Shown here piece after piece: positions 8,652 through 15,994 of a DNA stretch of 64,000 nucleotides. The DNA is taken from contig DASUTB010000001.1 of NCBI GenBank assembly GCA_036374835.1, positions 150,708 through 214,707 of the forward strand, given 5' to 3'. Numbering within the stretch: position 1 is the first letter of the stretch; the number at the start of each line of letters is the position of its first letter. The DNA comes from DASUTB01 sp036374835 (GTDB lineage Bacteria > Actinomycetota > Actinomycetes > Jiangellales > Jiangellaceae). The translations under genes and the position numbers were made by a program. The notes under the pieces were generated by a model that was given only the letters and a program-made list of their open reading frames with translations, ran no database searches and was not told the DNA's origin.

Positions 8652-9401
8652 TTAGCGGGTGGGTTCGGCGACGAACCAGACGCCGACGGCCGGTGTCTCT
8701 CCGTCGTTGCGGTAGCCGTGTGGTGTCGTGGAGTCGAACGAGATCGAGTCGCCCGGATGGAGCCGGTGCTCGTCGAAGCCGAGGGTCAGAACCAGCTCAC
8801 CGGAGATGATGTAGGCGTACTCGATGCCGGTGTGCCGCATGAGCGTTCCGGAGCTGGACGACGACCCGCCGGCCTCGTATGTGACCAGCAGGAAGTCGAG
8901 GTCGACGCCTGGTACCTGGCCAAGCAACTCCCAGGTGACGCCGCTTTCGAGCCGCAGCATCTCCCGGTCGTCGGGATGGACGACCGGGCCGACCCTTCGG
9001 TCCCGGTCACGATGCAACTCACGGGCGGCGGCCGCACTCATGCCCGTCACGATCGGGGAGGGCGCGGCGACCGCGTCCCCGGCGGGGACGGTGACCGGCT
9101 CGGCCGCAGATCCCGCGGGCGCCTTGTCGAGATCCTCGGTGTCGCCGTTCGGCAGCTCTGGCATGGTCTCGCCGTCTGCAACGCCCGGATTGAACAGATC
9201 CTCGATCGAGATGCCGAGGGCCGTGACGATGGCATAGAGCGTGCTTACCGACGGCTGGCTCCGACCGGTCTCGATCTGCGAAATGAGGCTCGCGGACACA
9301 CCGACGTCGCGTGCCAGGCCACGCACCGAGACCCCGCGGCGGGCACGCTCTTCGCGGATACGCTCACCGAACGGCGGTACGACTGGTGGGTTCAACGGCA
9401 C
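8652..9401 (-). CDS. XRE-family transcriptional regulator with C-terminal cupin sensor
   Basis: 249-residue regulator. The N-terminal helix-turn-helix lies at about 11-65 (FGERIREERARRGVSVRGLA, then LISQIETGRSQPSVSTLYAI). A linker region follows, then a C-terminal cupin domain (about 165-245) with LTLGFDEHRLHPGDSISFDS and TPHGYRN. This architecture (HTH_3 plus Cupin_2) is common in regulators of amine, amino acid or small-molecule catabolism, where the cupin senses the metabolite. I use the GTG at 9401 as start. The gene lies between two operons that read away from it and carry a shared motif upstream. I infer that it controls both, probably repressing them until inducer binds. Confidence 0.88.
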   Translation of the reverse strand: MPLNPPVVPPFGERIREERARRGVSVRGLARDVGVSASLISQIETGRSQPSVSTLYAIVTALGISIEDLFNPGVADGETMPELPNGDTEDLDKAPAGSAAEPVTVPAGDAVAAPSPIVTGMSAAAARELHRDRDRRVGPVVHPDDREMLRLESGVTWELLGQVPGVDLDFLLVTYEAGGSSSSSGTLMRHTGIEYAYIISGELVLTLGFDEHRLHPGDSISFDSTTPHGYRNDGETPAVGVWFVAEPTR

Positions 9402-9460
9402 TCTCTTTCTCAGGTGAGCCGGTTGTCCGGCTTCGGGGAAAGGTTACCGGCCGGCGCATC

Positions 9461-9512
9461 TTGACGCTGACGGTCGCCTCAGCTTAACTGCGTGGTAAGC
9501 AATGTTAAACGC
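9461..9512 (+). promoter_or_regulatory. Candidate promoter and operator of the catabolic operon
   Basis: TTGACG (9461-9466) and TTAACT (9484-9489) are spaced 17 nt apart and could be -35 and -10 elements. The -10 lies inside GCTTAAC (9482-9488), and GTTAAACGC follows at 9504-9512. The same GCTTAAC...GTTAACGC pair is found at 8392-8434 ahead of the amidohydrolase-liv operon. A bound regulator would cover the -10, which fits repression. Confidence 0.5.
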
Positions 9513-9591
9513 TCCTGCGGGGGCGACGCCCCCGCATACCCCCCGTCGTGGGGTTGCGTTCGCTAGTCCCAGTGCCCAAGGAGGTGCCCCG

Positions 9592-10911
9592 ATGGCGGTA
9601 GCCACGTATGGTCCGAACGCGGTGGATTGGGAGGAGCGGATCAATCTAGACCGGCTGCGCATCGAGCGGCTCGCACGGCTGAACGCCACGCTCGAGCAAT
9701 CGTCGCTCGGCGGTCTCCTGGCGTTCGACTTCTCGAACATCCGGTACATGACGTCGACCCATATCGGTACGTGGGCGATGGACAAGCTGATCCGGTTCGC
9801 TCTTCTGCCCCGTGACGCGGAGCCCATCGTCTGGGACTTCGGTTCGGCGGCCAAGCATCACCAGCTCTACAACCCGTGGCTGGACGGCAATAAGCGGGCC
9901 CGCGCCGGGATCTCCACGCTGCGCGGCGCATTCCATCCCGACGCCGGCATCGCCCAGGAGGTCGCCCGCAAGATCGCGGTCGAGCTACGCGAACGCGGGC
10001 TGGAGAACGAGCCGCTCGGTGTCGATCTGGCCGAGATGCCGATCCTGGCCGCACTGCGCGACGAGGGTATCGACGTGGTGGACGGGCAGCAGGTGTTCCT
10101 CGAATCGCGCCGGATCAAGACCAAGGACGAGATCTCGCTGCTCACCCAGGCATGCTCCATGGTCGACGCCGCGTACGAGAAGTTGTACGAGTTCCTCCGT
10201 CCGGGTGTGCGGGAGAACGAGTGCGTCGGTCTCGTCTCCGACGTCCTCTACGGCCTCGGCAGCGAGTTCGTCGAAGGCGTCAACGCGATCTCCGGCGAAC
10301 GCTGCTCGCCGCATCCGCACGTCTACAGCGACCGCATCGTCCGTCCCGGCGACCCGGCGTTCTTCGACATCCTGCACAGCCACATGGGCTACCGGACGTG
10401 CTACTACCGCTGCTTCGCGGTCGGGAGCGCGTCGCCGGCCATGCGCGACGCGTACGTGCGGTGTCGCGAGTACATGGACCGCGCGATCGCGCTCGTGCGT
10501 CCCGGCGCCACGACGGCCGAGATCGTCGAGCAGTGGCCGCGCGCCGAGGAGTTCGGGTTCCCGGACGAGGAGGCCGCGTTCGCCCTGCAATACGGGCACG
10601 GCGTCGGCCTCGCGATCTGGGAGAAGCCGATCTTCTCCCGGCTCGTCTCGCTGGATCACCCGGAGACGCTCGAAGAAGGCATGGTCTTCGCGCTCGAGAC
10701 GTACTGGCCCGCGTCGGACGGCTACTCGGCGGCGCGCATCGAGGAGGAGGTCGTCGTCACCGCCGACGGCTGTGAGGTCATCACCAAGTTCCCGGCCGAG
10801 GAACTGCTGGTGGCCGGTCGCCGCTACTGGACGGTGGGCGGTGAATTGACCACGCTGAGAGAATCGCAGTCACACCTCAACACCGCAGCCGGGCAGGGGG
10901 CGATGCAGTGA
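9592..10911 (+). CDS. M24-family (creatinase/aminopeptidase fold) protein with altered metal site
   Basis: 439-residue protein with an N-terminal creatinase-type domain (about 1-175) and a C-terminal pita-bread M24 domain. I use ATG 9592 because GGAGGT lies about 9 nt upstream. Aligned by eye to methionine aminopeptidase, the first metal Asp is kept (D259 in FFDILHSH). The second, 11 residues later, is Cys (C270 in GYRTCYYR). The metal His is kept (H336 in YGHGVGL). The next conserved His is Trp (W343). The two Glu ligands appear kept (E369 and about E385). This argues against an ordinary dinuclear peptidase and for a creatinase-like C-N hydrolase or a lyase. It overlaps the E1 alpha gene as GTGA. 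Confidence 0.75.
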   Translation: MAVATYGPNAVDWEERINLDRLRIERLARLNATLEQSSLGGLLAFDFSNIRYMTSTHIGTWAMDKLIRFALLPRDAEPIVWDFGSAAKHHQLYNPWLDGNKRARAGISTLRGAFHPDAGIAQEVARKIAVELRERGLENEPLGVDLAEMPILAALRDEGIDVVDGQQVFLESRRIKTKDEISLLTQACSMVDAAYEKLYEFLRPGVRENECVGLVSDVLYGLGSEFVEGVNAISGERCSPHPHVYSDRIVRPGDPAFFDILHSHMGYRTCYYRCFAVGSASPAMRDAYVRCREYMDRAIALVRPGATTAEIVEQWPRAEEFGFPDEEAAFALQYGHGVGLAIWEKPIFSRLVSLDHPETLEEGMVFALETYWPASDGYSAARIEEEVVVTADGCEVITKFPAEELLVAGRRYWTVGGELTTLRESQSHLNTAAGQGAMQ

Positions 10912-11912
10912 CGACGGCACCGACCGAAACCGGGCTCGACGGGGCCGCGCTCCTTTCCATGTACGAGCAGATGGCACTGATCCGGCGGACCGAGAAAGCG
11001 GCCTACGACCTGTTCCTGACCGGCAAGGTCAAGGGGACGACTCACCTCGCGGCCGGGCAGGAGGCCGTCGCGGTCGGCGCCGCCGCGGCACTCGGCCCGG
11101 ATGACTACACATTCGCGACCTACCGCGGTCACCATCACGCGATGGCTCGAGGTGCCACCGCCGAAGAGTGCCTCGCCGAGCTGATGAGCAAATCGACCGG
11201 TATCTGCAAGGCCAAAGGCGGGTCGATGCACCTGACCAAGGCCGACGCGAACATGCTCGGCTCGTACGCCATCGTCGGCTCACATCTTCCGATAGCCGTC
11301 GGCGCCGCCTGGTCGGCCAAGCTGCGCGGCACCGACCAGGTGTCGGTGGCGTTCTTCGGCGACGGCGCGACGAACATCGGCGCGTTCCACGAGGCGCTCA
11401 ACATGGCCGCGGTGTGGCAGCTGCCGGTGATCTTCGTCTGCGAGAACAACCTCTACATGGAGTACACGCCGATCGGGACGGTGACCGCCGTCGAGAACCC
11501 GGCCGCCGACCGTGCCGGCAGTTACCGAATCCCCGCCGAGGTGATCGACGGCAACGACGTGCTGGTCGTCTACGACGCGATGTCCCGCGCCGTGGCGCGC
11601 GCCCGATCCGGGGACGGGCCGTCGATCATCGAGGCGCGAACCTACCGGCACTACGGCCACAGCCGCACCGACCCGGCCAAATACCGCCCGGAGGGCGAGC
11701 TGGACGAATGGCTCAAGCGCGACCCCCTGGACCTCACCAGAGCGAAGCTCACCGAGCAGGACGTCCAGGACTCCGACATCGAAGCGGCCACGCAGCGGGC
11801 CGAGCAGATCGTCGCGGACGCGATCACCGCGGCCGAGAACGCACCGGACGCCGACCTCGCTTCGGCAATGACCGATGTCTGGGCCGATGGGAGCGCGACA
11901 TGGCGGTCCTGA
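10908..11912 (+). CDS. Thiamine diphosphate-dependent 2-oxoacid/acetoin dehydrogenase E1, alpha subunit
   Basis: 334 residues, the size of acetoin or branched-chain E1 alpha. The ThDP-binding motif is visible as GDGATNIGAFHEALNMAA (about 145-162), with Asn in VCENN at about 180. The active-site region contains KSTGICKAKGGSMHL and YRHYGHSRTDPAKYR, characteristic of this family. E1 alpha and beta together decarboxylate a 2-oxo compound and pass the acyl group to a lipoyl E2. No E2 or E3 is encoded nearby, so the pair must borrow these or act as a stand-alone decarboxylase. It is coupled to the M24 gene by GTGA. Confidence 0.88.
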   Translation: MTTAPTETGLDGAALLSMYEQMALIRRTEKAAYDLFLTGKVKGTTHLAAGQEAVAVGAAAALGPDDYTFATYRGHHHAMARGATAEECLAELMSKSTGICKAKGGSMHLTKADANMLGSYAIVGSHLPIAVGAAWSAKLRGTDQVSVAFFGDGATNIGAFHEALNMAAVWQLPVIFVCENNLYMEYTPIGTVTAVENPAADRAGSYRIPAEVIDGNDVLVVYDAMSRAVARARSGDGPSIIEARTYRHYGHSRTDPAKYRPEGELDEWLKRDPLDLTRAKLTEQDVQDSDIEAATQRAEQIVADAITAAENAPDADLASAMTDVWADGSATWRS

Positions 11913-11916
11913 GAAA

Positions 11917-11966
11917 CGATCAGGTGAGGAACTCATGCGGAATCGGCCGGCTTGGTGACCTGATCG
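11917..11966. repeat. Intercistronic inverted repeat between E1 alpha and E1 beta
   Basis: CGATCAGGT (11917-11925) and ACCTGATCG (11958-11966) are perfect complements separated by 32 nt. They lie in the only real gap (73 nt) of the operon. The hairpin might adjust the E1 alpha to beta ratio or protect the upstream message. There is no supporting evidence beyond the pairing. Confidence 0.35.
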
Positions 11967-11985
11967 CGAGCGATGGAGGTGCGGT

Positions 11986-12969
11986 GTGACCGAAACGATC
12001 ACCTATCGCGACGCCGTCGCGGAGGGCATCGCGCGCGAGATGCGCCGCGATCCGACCGTGGTCTGCCTCGGTGAGGACATCGGCGAGGCCGAGGGCGTCT
12101 TCAAGACGACCGTCGGGCTGTTCAAAGAGTTCGGCCCGGAGCGGGTCTGGGACACGCCGATCTCCGAACAGGCAATCGTCGGCGCCGCTATGGGCGCGGC
12201 CATGACCGGAATGCGCCCGGTCGCGGAGATCATGTTCTCCGACTTCCTCGCCTGCTGCTGGGACTACGTCGCCAACGAGATCCCCAAGGTCAGGTATATG
12301 ACCGGCGGGCAGGTCACCGTCCCCCTCGTCATCCGGACCGCGAACGGCGGCGGGCTCGGCTTCGGCGCGCAGCACTCCCAGGCGGTCGAGAACTGGGCGC
12401 TGACGGTGCCTGGGCTCAAGATCGTCGCACCGTCGACACCGGCCGATGTGGTGGGCCTGATGGCATCGGCGATCCGGGACGACAATCCGGTGCTGGTGTT
12501 CGAGCACAAAGGGCTGTTCGCGAGCAAGGGTGAGCCCGCGCCGCCGGACCACGTCGTCCCGCTCGGCGAGGCGGCCACGCTGCGCCAGGGGGACGACGTC
12601 ACGATCGTCGCGCTCGCCCGAACCGTTCCGATCGCGCTGTCCGCCGCCGAGGAACTCGAGCGTCACCACAACGTGTCCTCGGAAGTGATCGACCTGCGTT
12701 GCCTGATTCCGCTCGACGCCGCGGCGGTGCTCGAATCGGTCGGGCGGACGTCCCGCCTGGTGATCGTCGAAGAGAACCCGTACCAAGGCGGCTGGGGAGC
12801 CACGCTCGCGTCGCTCGTCGCGGACGAAGGCTTCGAGCTGCTGGACGCGCCGATCCGGCGGATCGCCGGCGAGAACGTACCGCTGCCGTTCGCGAACGCG
12901 CTGGAGGAGGCTGTTCTGCCGACGCCGGAGAAAGTGATCAACGCGGTCAACAAGCTGGCCGCCTACTGA
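11986..12969 (+). CDS. 2-oxoacid/acetoin dehydrogenase E1, beta subunit
   Basis: 327-residue transketolase-like subunit that completes the E1 heterotetramer with the preceding gene. Family features include EDIGEAEGVFKTTVGL near residue 25, DTPISEQAIVGAAMGAA at about 57-73 (contains the ThDP-contacting Glu), and a C-terminal segment EENPYQGGWGATLASL. Length and domain order (N-terminal pyrimidine-binding, C-terminal transketolase_C) are normal for acetoin or pyruvate E1 beta. It starts at GTG 11986 with GGAGGT about 6 nt upstream. It is followed after 37 nt by the cytoplasmic amidohydrolase, which has its own strong AAGGAGGT site. Confidence 0.9.
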   Translation: MTETITYRDAVAEGIAREMRRDPTVVCLGEDIGEAEGVFKTTVGLFKEFGPERVWDTPISEQAIVGAAMGAAMTGMRPVAEIMFSDFLACCWDYVANEIPKVRYMTGGQVTVPLVIRTANGGGLGFGAQHSQAVENWALTVPGLKIVAPSTPADVVGLMASAIRDDNPVLVFEHKGLFASKGEPAPPDHVVPLGEAATLRQGDDVTIVALARTVPIALSAAEELERHHNVSSEVIDLRCLIPLDAAAVLESVGRTSRLVIVEENPYQGGWGATLASLVADEGFELLDAPIRRIAGENVPLPFANALEEAVLPTPEKVINAVNKLAAY

Positions 12970-13006
12970 CCTTTGCCACGCCCATTCCACGACTAAGGAG
13001 GTACCG

Positions 13007-14359
13007 ATGAGCGACAGAAAGCTGATCCGCGGCGGCTGGGTGCTCAGCATGGATCCGGACGTCGGTGACCTTGACAAGGGCGACGTCCTCATCGAGGACG
13101 ATCGAATCGTAGAAGTGCGGCCGTCGATCGATGCCGACGCCGAAGTGATCGACGCGGCCGGAAAGATCGTGATCCCGGGTTTCGTCGACACCCACCGGCA
13201 CACATGGGAGACCGCGATCCGCAGTTGCGCCCCGAACGCCACCCTGGACGACTACTTCGTCGAGGTCCTCGACACCTTCGCGCCGCTGTACCGGGCCGAG
13301 GACGTCTACAACAGCAACCTGGCCGGCTCGCTCGAGTGCCTCAACGCGGGCATCACCACGCTGGTCGACTGGTCGCACATCAACAACACGCCGGAGCATC
13401 CGGACGCCGCCGTCGCCGCGCTCAAGGACAGCGGCATCCGCTCGCAGTACGCCTACGGTTCGGCGAACACATCGCTCGCGAAGTACTGGTTCAACAGCTC
13501 CGAGGTCATCCCTGCCGACGACGTGAAACGGATCCGCGACACGTACTTCTCCAGTGACGACGGTCTGCTCACGATGGCGCTGGCCACCCGCGGTCCCGGC
13601 TTCACCCAGGACGACGTCGTGACGGCCGAGTGGAAGATGGCGCGTGAACTGGGTATCCCGATCACGATCCACGTGAACATGGGACGCATGGCGGGACGGT
13701 TCGCGATGGTCGAGCAGCTCGATCGGCTGGGCCTGCTCGGCCCGGACATCACCTACGTGCACTGCTGCTACTTCAGCGAGCACGAGTGGCAGCGGGTCGC
13801 CGACACCGGCGGCACGATCTCGATCGCCGCGCAGGTCGAGGTCCAGATGGGCCACGGCTGGCCCCCGGTCGCAAAAAGCTACCAGTTCGGCTTGCGGCCG
13901 AGCCTGTCGATCGACGTCGTCACCACCGTACCGGGCGACATGTTCACTCAGATGCGCGCGGCGTTCGGCGCCGAGCGCGCCCGGATCAACGCGAAGTGCT
14001 GGGAGGACAACGTCACGGTTCCCGAGACCATGCCGACCGCACGGCAGATGCTCGAGATGGCGACGATCCACGGCGCGCATGTCGCCGGTGTGGAAGACCG
14101 CACCGGCTCGCTGACACCGGGCAAGCAGGCCGACGTCGTGGTGATCGACGCACAGGACATCAACGTGACGCCGGTGATCGACCCGGTCGCGTCCGTCGTT
14201 CTCGCCGCAGACGTGAGCAACGTCGAGACCGTGCTCGTCGGCGGTGCGTACCGCAAGCGGGACGGCCGGCTCGTCGGGGATGTCGCGGCCGCGCGGCAGA
14301 AGGTCGAGGCTTCGCGCGATCACCTCGTGGAGGCTGCCGAACGGGCGGAGGCGGCGTGA
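13007..14359 (+). CDS. Cytoplasmic amidohydrolase/deaminase of the TRZ/ATZ (chlorohydrolase) type
   Basis: 450-residue amidohydrolase without a signal peptide, in contrast to the two Tat-exported ones in the divergent operon. The metal-binding HxH is FVDTHRHTWE (about residues 62-71). Other ligand segments are ITIHVNMGRM, ITYVHCCYFSEHEW (His plus Glu as in ATZ/TRZ enzymes) and LSIDVVTTVPGDM (metal Asp). A C-terminal GSLTPGKQADVVVID closes the composite beta-sandwich. The family deaminates or dechlorinates N-heterocycles and related compounds (guanine, triazines, hydroxyatrazine). The gene is preceded by AAGGAGGT and overlaps the bicupin start as GTGA. The substrate is not determined. Confidence 0.83.
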   Translation: MSDRKLIRGGWVLSMDPDVGDLDKGDVLIEDDRIVEVRPSIDADAEVIDAAGKIVIPGFVDTHRHTWETAIRSCAPNATLDDYFVEVLDTFAPLYRAEDVYNSNLAGSLECLNAGITTLVDWSHINNTPEHPDAAVAALKDSGIRSQYAYGSANTSLAKYWFNSSEVIPADDVKRIRDTYFSSDDGLLTMALATRGPGFTQDDVVTAEWKMARELGIPITIHVNMGRMAGRFAMVEQLDRLGLLGPDITYVHCCYFSEHEWQRVADTGGTISIAAQVEVQMGHGWPPVAKSYQFGLRPSLSIDVVTTVPGDMFTQMRAAFGAERARINAKCWEDNVTVPETMPTARQMLEMATIHGAHVAGVEDRTGSLTPGKQADVVVIDAQDINVTPVIDPVASVVLAADVSNVETVLVGGAYRKRDGRLVGDVAAARQKVEASRDHLVEAAERAEAA

Positions 14360-15303
14360 CGGTCCGGCACGTGGTGCGGCGCGCAGCGGACGCGTCGTAT
14401 GAGGACGCCGGCGCACTGGCCCCGGACGCGGAGGGCCTGCGCCGCTGGTCGGTCGTCGACGACAGCAGCGGCTCGGTGCACACCGGTTTCGGCGTGTGCC
14501 GACTGGACGCGGGCGGCGTGCTGCCGTCACACGTCCACTCGTTCGAAGAGAGCGTGTACGTGCTGGACGGGGCGCTCGTGTTGCAGACGCCGGAGGCGGC
14601 CGTCCGGCTCGAGCCCGGCGACTACGGCCTGGTGCCGGTCGGCGTCCCCCATTCGCTGCGCAACGAGGGAGCCGATCCGGCGCGCTGGGCCGAGATGCTC
14701 GCGCCGATGCCGCGTCCGCGCTACGGCATGGACACCTATAGGGTGCCCGACATCCCGACCGTGGACCCGATTCCGGTCGACCCGCGAGACCCCCGGACGC
14801 GCTCGTTCGGCGCGATCCGCCCTGAGCATATGGACAAGAACAAGCAGTCTCAGGAGCTTCTCGCGGTGTCGGCGAGCATGCGGACGGCGCTGCTGGTCTA
14901 CAGCGGCATCACGGTGAAGATGATGGTGGACTCCGACCTCGGGGCGGTCCTGTCCACCATGTTCATGGTGCAGTACGACCCGGACGGTGCCGCCGGTGCA
15001 CACGACCATCCGTTCGAGGAGACGTACCTGATCCTCGAAGGCACGACCGACGCGACGTTCGACGGCGAGACATACCGGCTCGAGCCGGGCGACGTCGCGT
15101 GGGCCGCGGCCGGATGTGTTCATGGGTTCGCGGCGGTACCAGCCGCTGGCGCGTCTGGTTCCGCCGATGCCTTGAGCGGCTCCGCAGCGAGCGACGGCGG
15201 GGTTCGCTGGCTGGAGACCCAGGCACCGGCGCCGCCGGGCCGTCACTCGTACCGTTTCGCCCGCGACTGGGACTATCTGAAGGAAGTGCTGAACAATGAG
15301 TGA
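14356..15303 (+). CDS. Bicupin protein (resembles ureidoglycine aminohydrolase-type bicupins)
   Basis: 315 residues with two cupin barrels, both with apparently complete metal sites. In domain 1 these are SHVHSFEESVYVL and VGVPHSLRN. In domain 2 they are GAHDHPFEETYLILEG and AGCVHGFAAV. The C-terminal ARDWDYLKEV is an unusually acidic end. Bicupins of this general shape include (S)-ureidoglycine aminohydrolase, but the match is by architecture only. An in-frame stretch of Ala, Gly and Ser at about 260-280 is encoded by a 60-bp repeat that also occurs in the dehydrogenase gene two positions downstream. The GTG start overlaps the amidohydrolase stop, and the end overlaps the SDR gene by 8 nt. 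Confidence 0.75.
   Translation: MTVRHVVRRAADASYEDAGALAPDAEGLRRWSVVDDSSGSVHTGFGVCRLDAGGVLPSHVHSFEESVYVLDGALVLQTPEAAVRLEPGDYGLVPVGVPHSLRNEGADPARWAEMLAPMPRPRYGMDTYRVPDIPTVDPIPVDPRDPRTRSFGAIRPEHMDKNKQSQELLAVSASMRTALLVYSGITVKMMVDSDLGAVLSTMFMVQYDPDGAAGAHDHPFEETYLILEGTTDATFDGETYRLEPGDVAWAAAGCVHGFAAVPAAGASGSADALSGSAASDGGVRWLETQAPAPPGRHSYRFARDWDYLKEVLNNE
15132..15191 (+). repeat. In-frame coding repeat, copy 1
   Basis: A 60-nt stretch inside the bicupin gene matches 15996-16058 at roughly 80 percent of positions (my visual alignment). It includes the shared runs CCGCTGGCGCGT and AGCGGCTCCGC. It is read in the same frame in both genes, giving AVPAAGASGSADALSGSAAS here. The ends are inverted relative to each other (GGCGG...CCGCT and AGCGGCTCCGC), so the unit can fold. 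Confidence 0.8.
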
Positions 15304-15994
15304 CCGAACCGTTGTAGTCATCGGTGGCACCGCCGGAATCGGCCTCGAGATAGCCAGGCATGCCGTCAAGGCCGGGGACACGGTGGTGATCTCCGGGCGG
15401 GACGCCACCCGCACGGCCGACGTGGCGTCATCGCTGGGCGGTGCGGTCACCCCGATCGCCCTTGATTTGGCCGAGCCGCGTTCGCTGGCCGCCGCGCTGG
15501 CGGGTATCGAGCGGGTCGACACGTTGGTGCTGGCCGCCGTCGAACGCGACGCGAACACGGTCGCCGACTACGACATCGACCGGGCGGTGCGGCTCGTCAC
15601 GTTGAAGCTCGTCGGCTATACCGAGGTGGTGCATGCGCTGCTACCGAAGATGCCGCGCAACGCGGCATCGTCTGTTGTGGTGTTCGGCGGTCGCGCCAAG
15701 GACCGTCCCTACCCGGGCTCGACGACCGTCTCCACGGTGAACGGCGGAGTCGACGGCCTGATTCGCACGATGGCGCTGGAGCTTGCTCCGATCCGGGTCA
15801 ACGCGATCCATCCGGGGATCGTGGGCGACAGCCCGTTCTGGGTCGACAAGCCGCTCGACAAATACAAGTCCCGCACGCCGTCCGGTGAGCTGGCCACGAT
15901 GGCCGACCTCGTCGACGCCACGGACTTCCTCGCGCGGAACCGATCCATCACCGCTGCGAGCCTGTACGTCGACTGCGGCTGGGAGGTCACCTGA
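15296..15994 (+). CDS. Short-chain dehydrogenase/reductase (SDR)
   Basis: 232-residue Rossmann oxidoreductase. The nucleotide-binding motif is VVIGGTAGIGLEIARHA (about residues 6-22). The C-terminal part has the Ser/Thr-rich STTVSTVNGGVDGLIRTMAL segment and PIRVNAIHPGIV, as in SDRs. The usual catalytic YxxxK is not obvious. At the expected place, about 20 residues before PIRVNAI, I read STVNGGVDG, so Tyr and Lys appear to be replaced. It may therefore be a divergent SDR with a different active site or a non-catalytic role. It overlaps the bicupin by 8 nt and the next dehydrogenase by 1 nt. Confidence 0.8.
   Translation: MSDRTVVVIGGTAGIGLEIARHAVKAGDTVVISGRDATRTADVASSLGGAVTPIALDLAEPRSLAAALAGIERVDTLVLAAVERDANTVADYDIDRAVRLVTLKLVGYTEVVHALLPKMPRNAASSVVVFGGRAKDRPYPGSTTVSTVNGGVDGLIRTMALELAPIRVNAIHPGIVGDSPFWVDKPLDKYKSRTPSGELATMADLVDATDFLARNRSITAASLYVDCGWEVT

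Noticed and set aside
9592..10911. DMSP lyase DddP
   Set aside because: M24 membership and non-standard metal ligands are not enough, and no other DMSP genes are nearby.
11920..13242. Long antisense frame opposite E1 beta (440 codons)
   Set aside because: Composition is that of a shadow frame, with no domain or ribosome binding site.
12947..14530. Long open frame antisense to the cytoplasmic amidohydrolase (527 codons)
   Set aside because: It lies wholly opposite a gene with recognisable domains and shows arginine/histidine-rich low-complexity content expected from high GC third positions.
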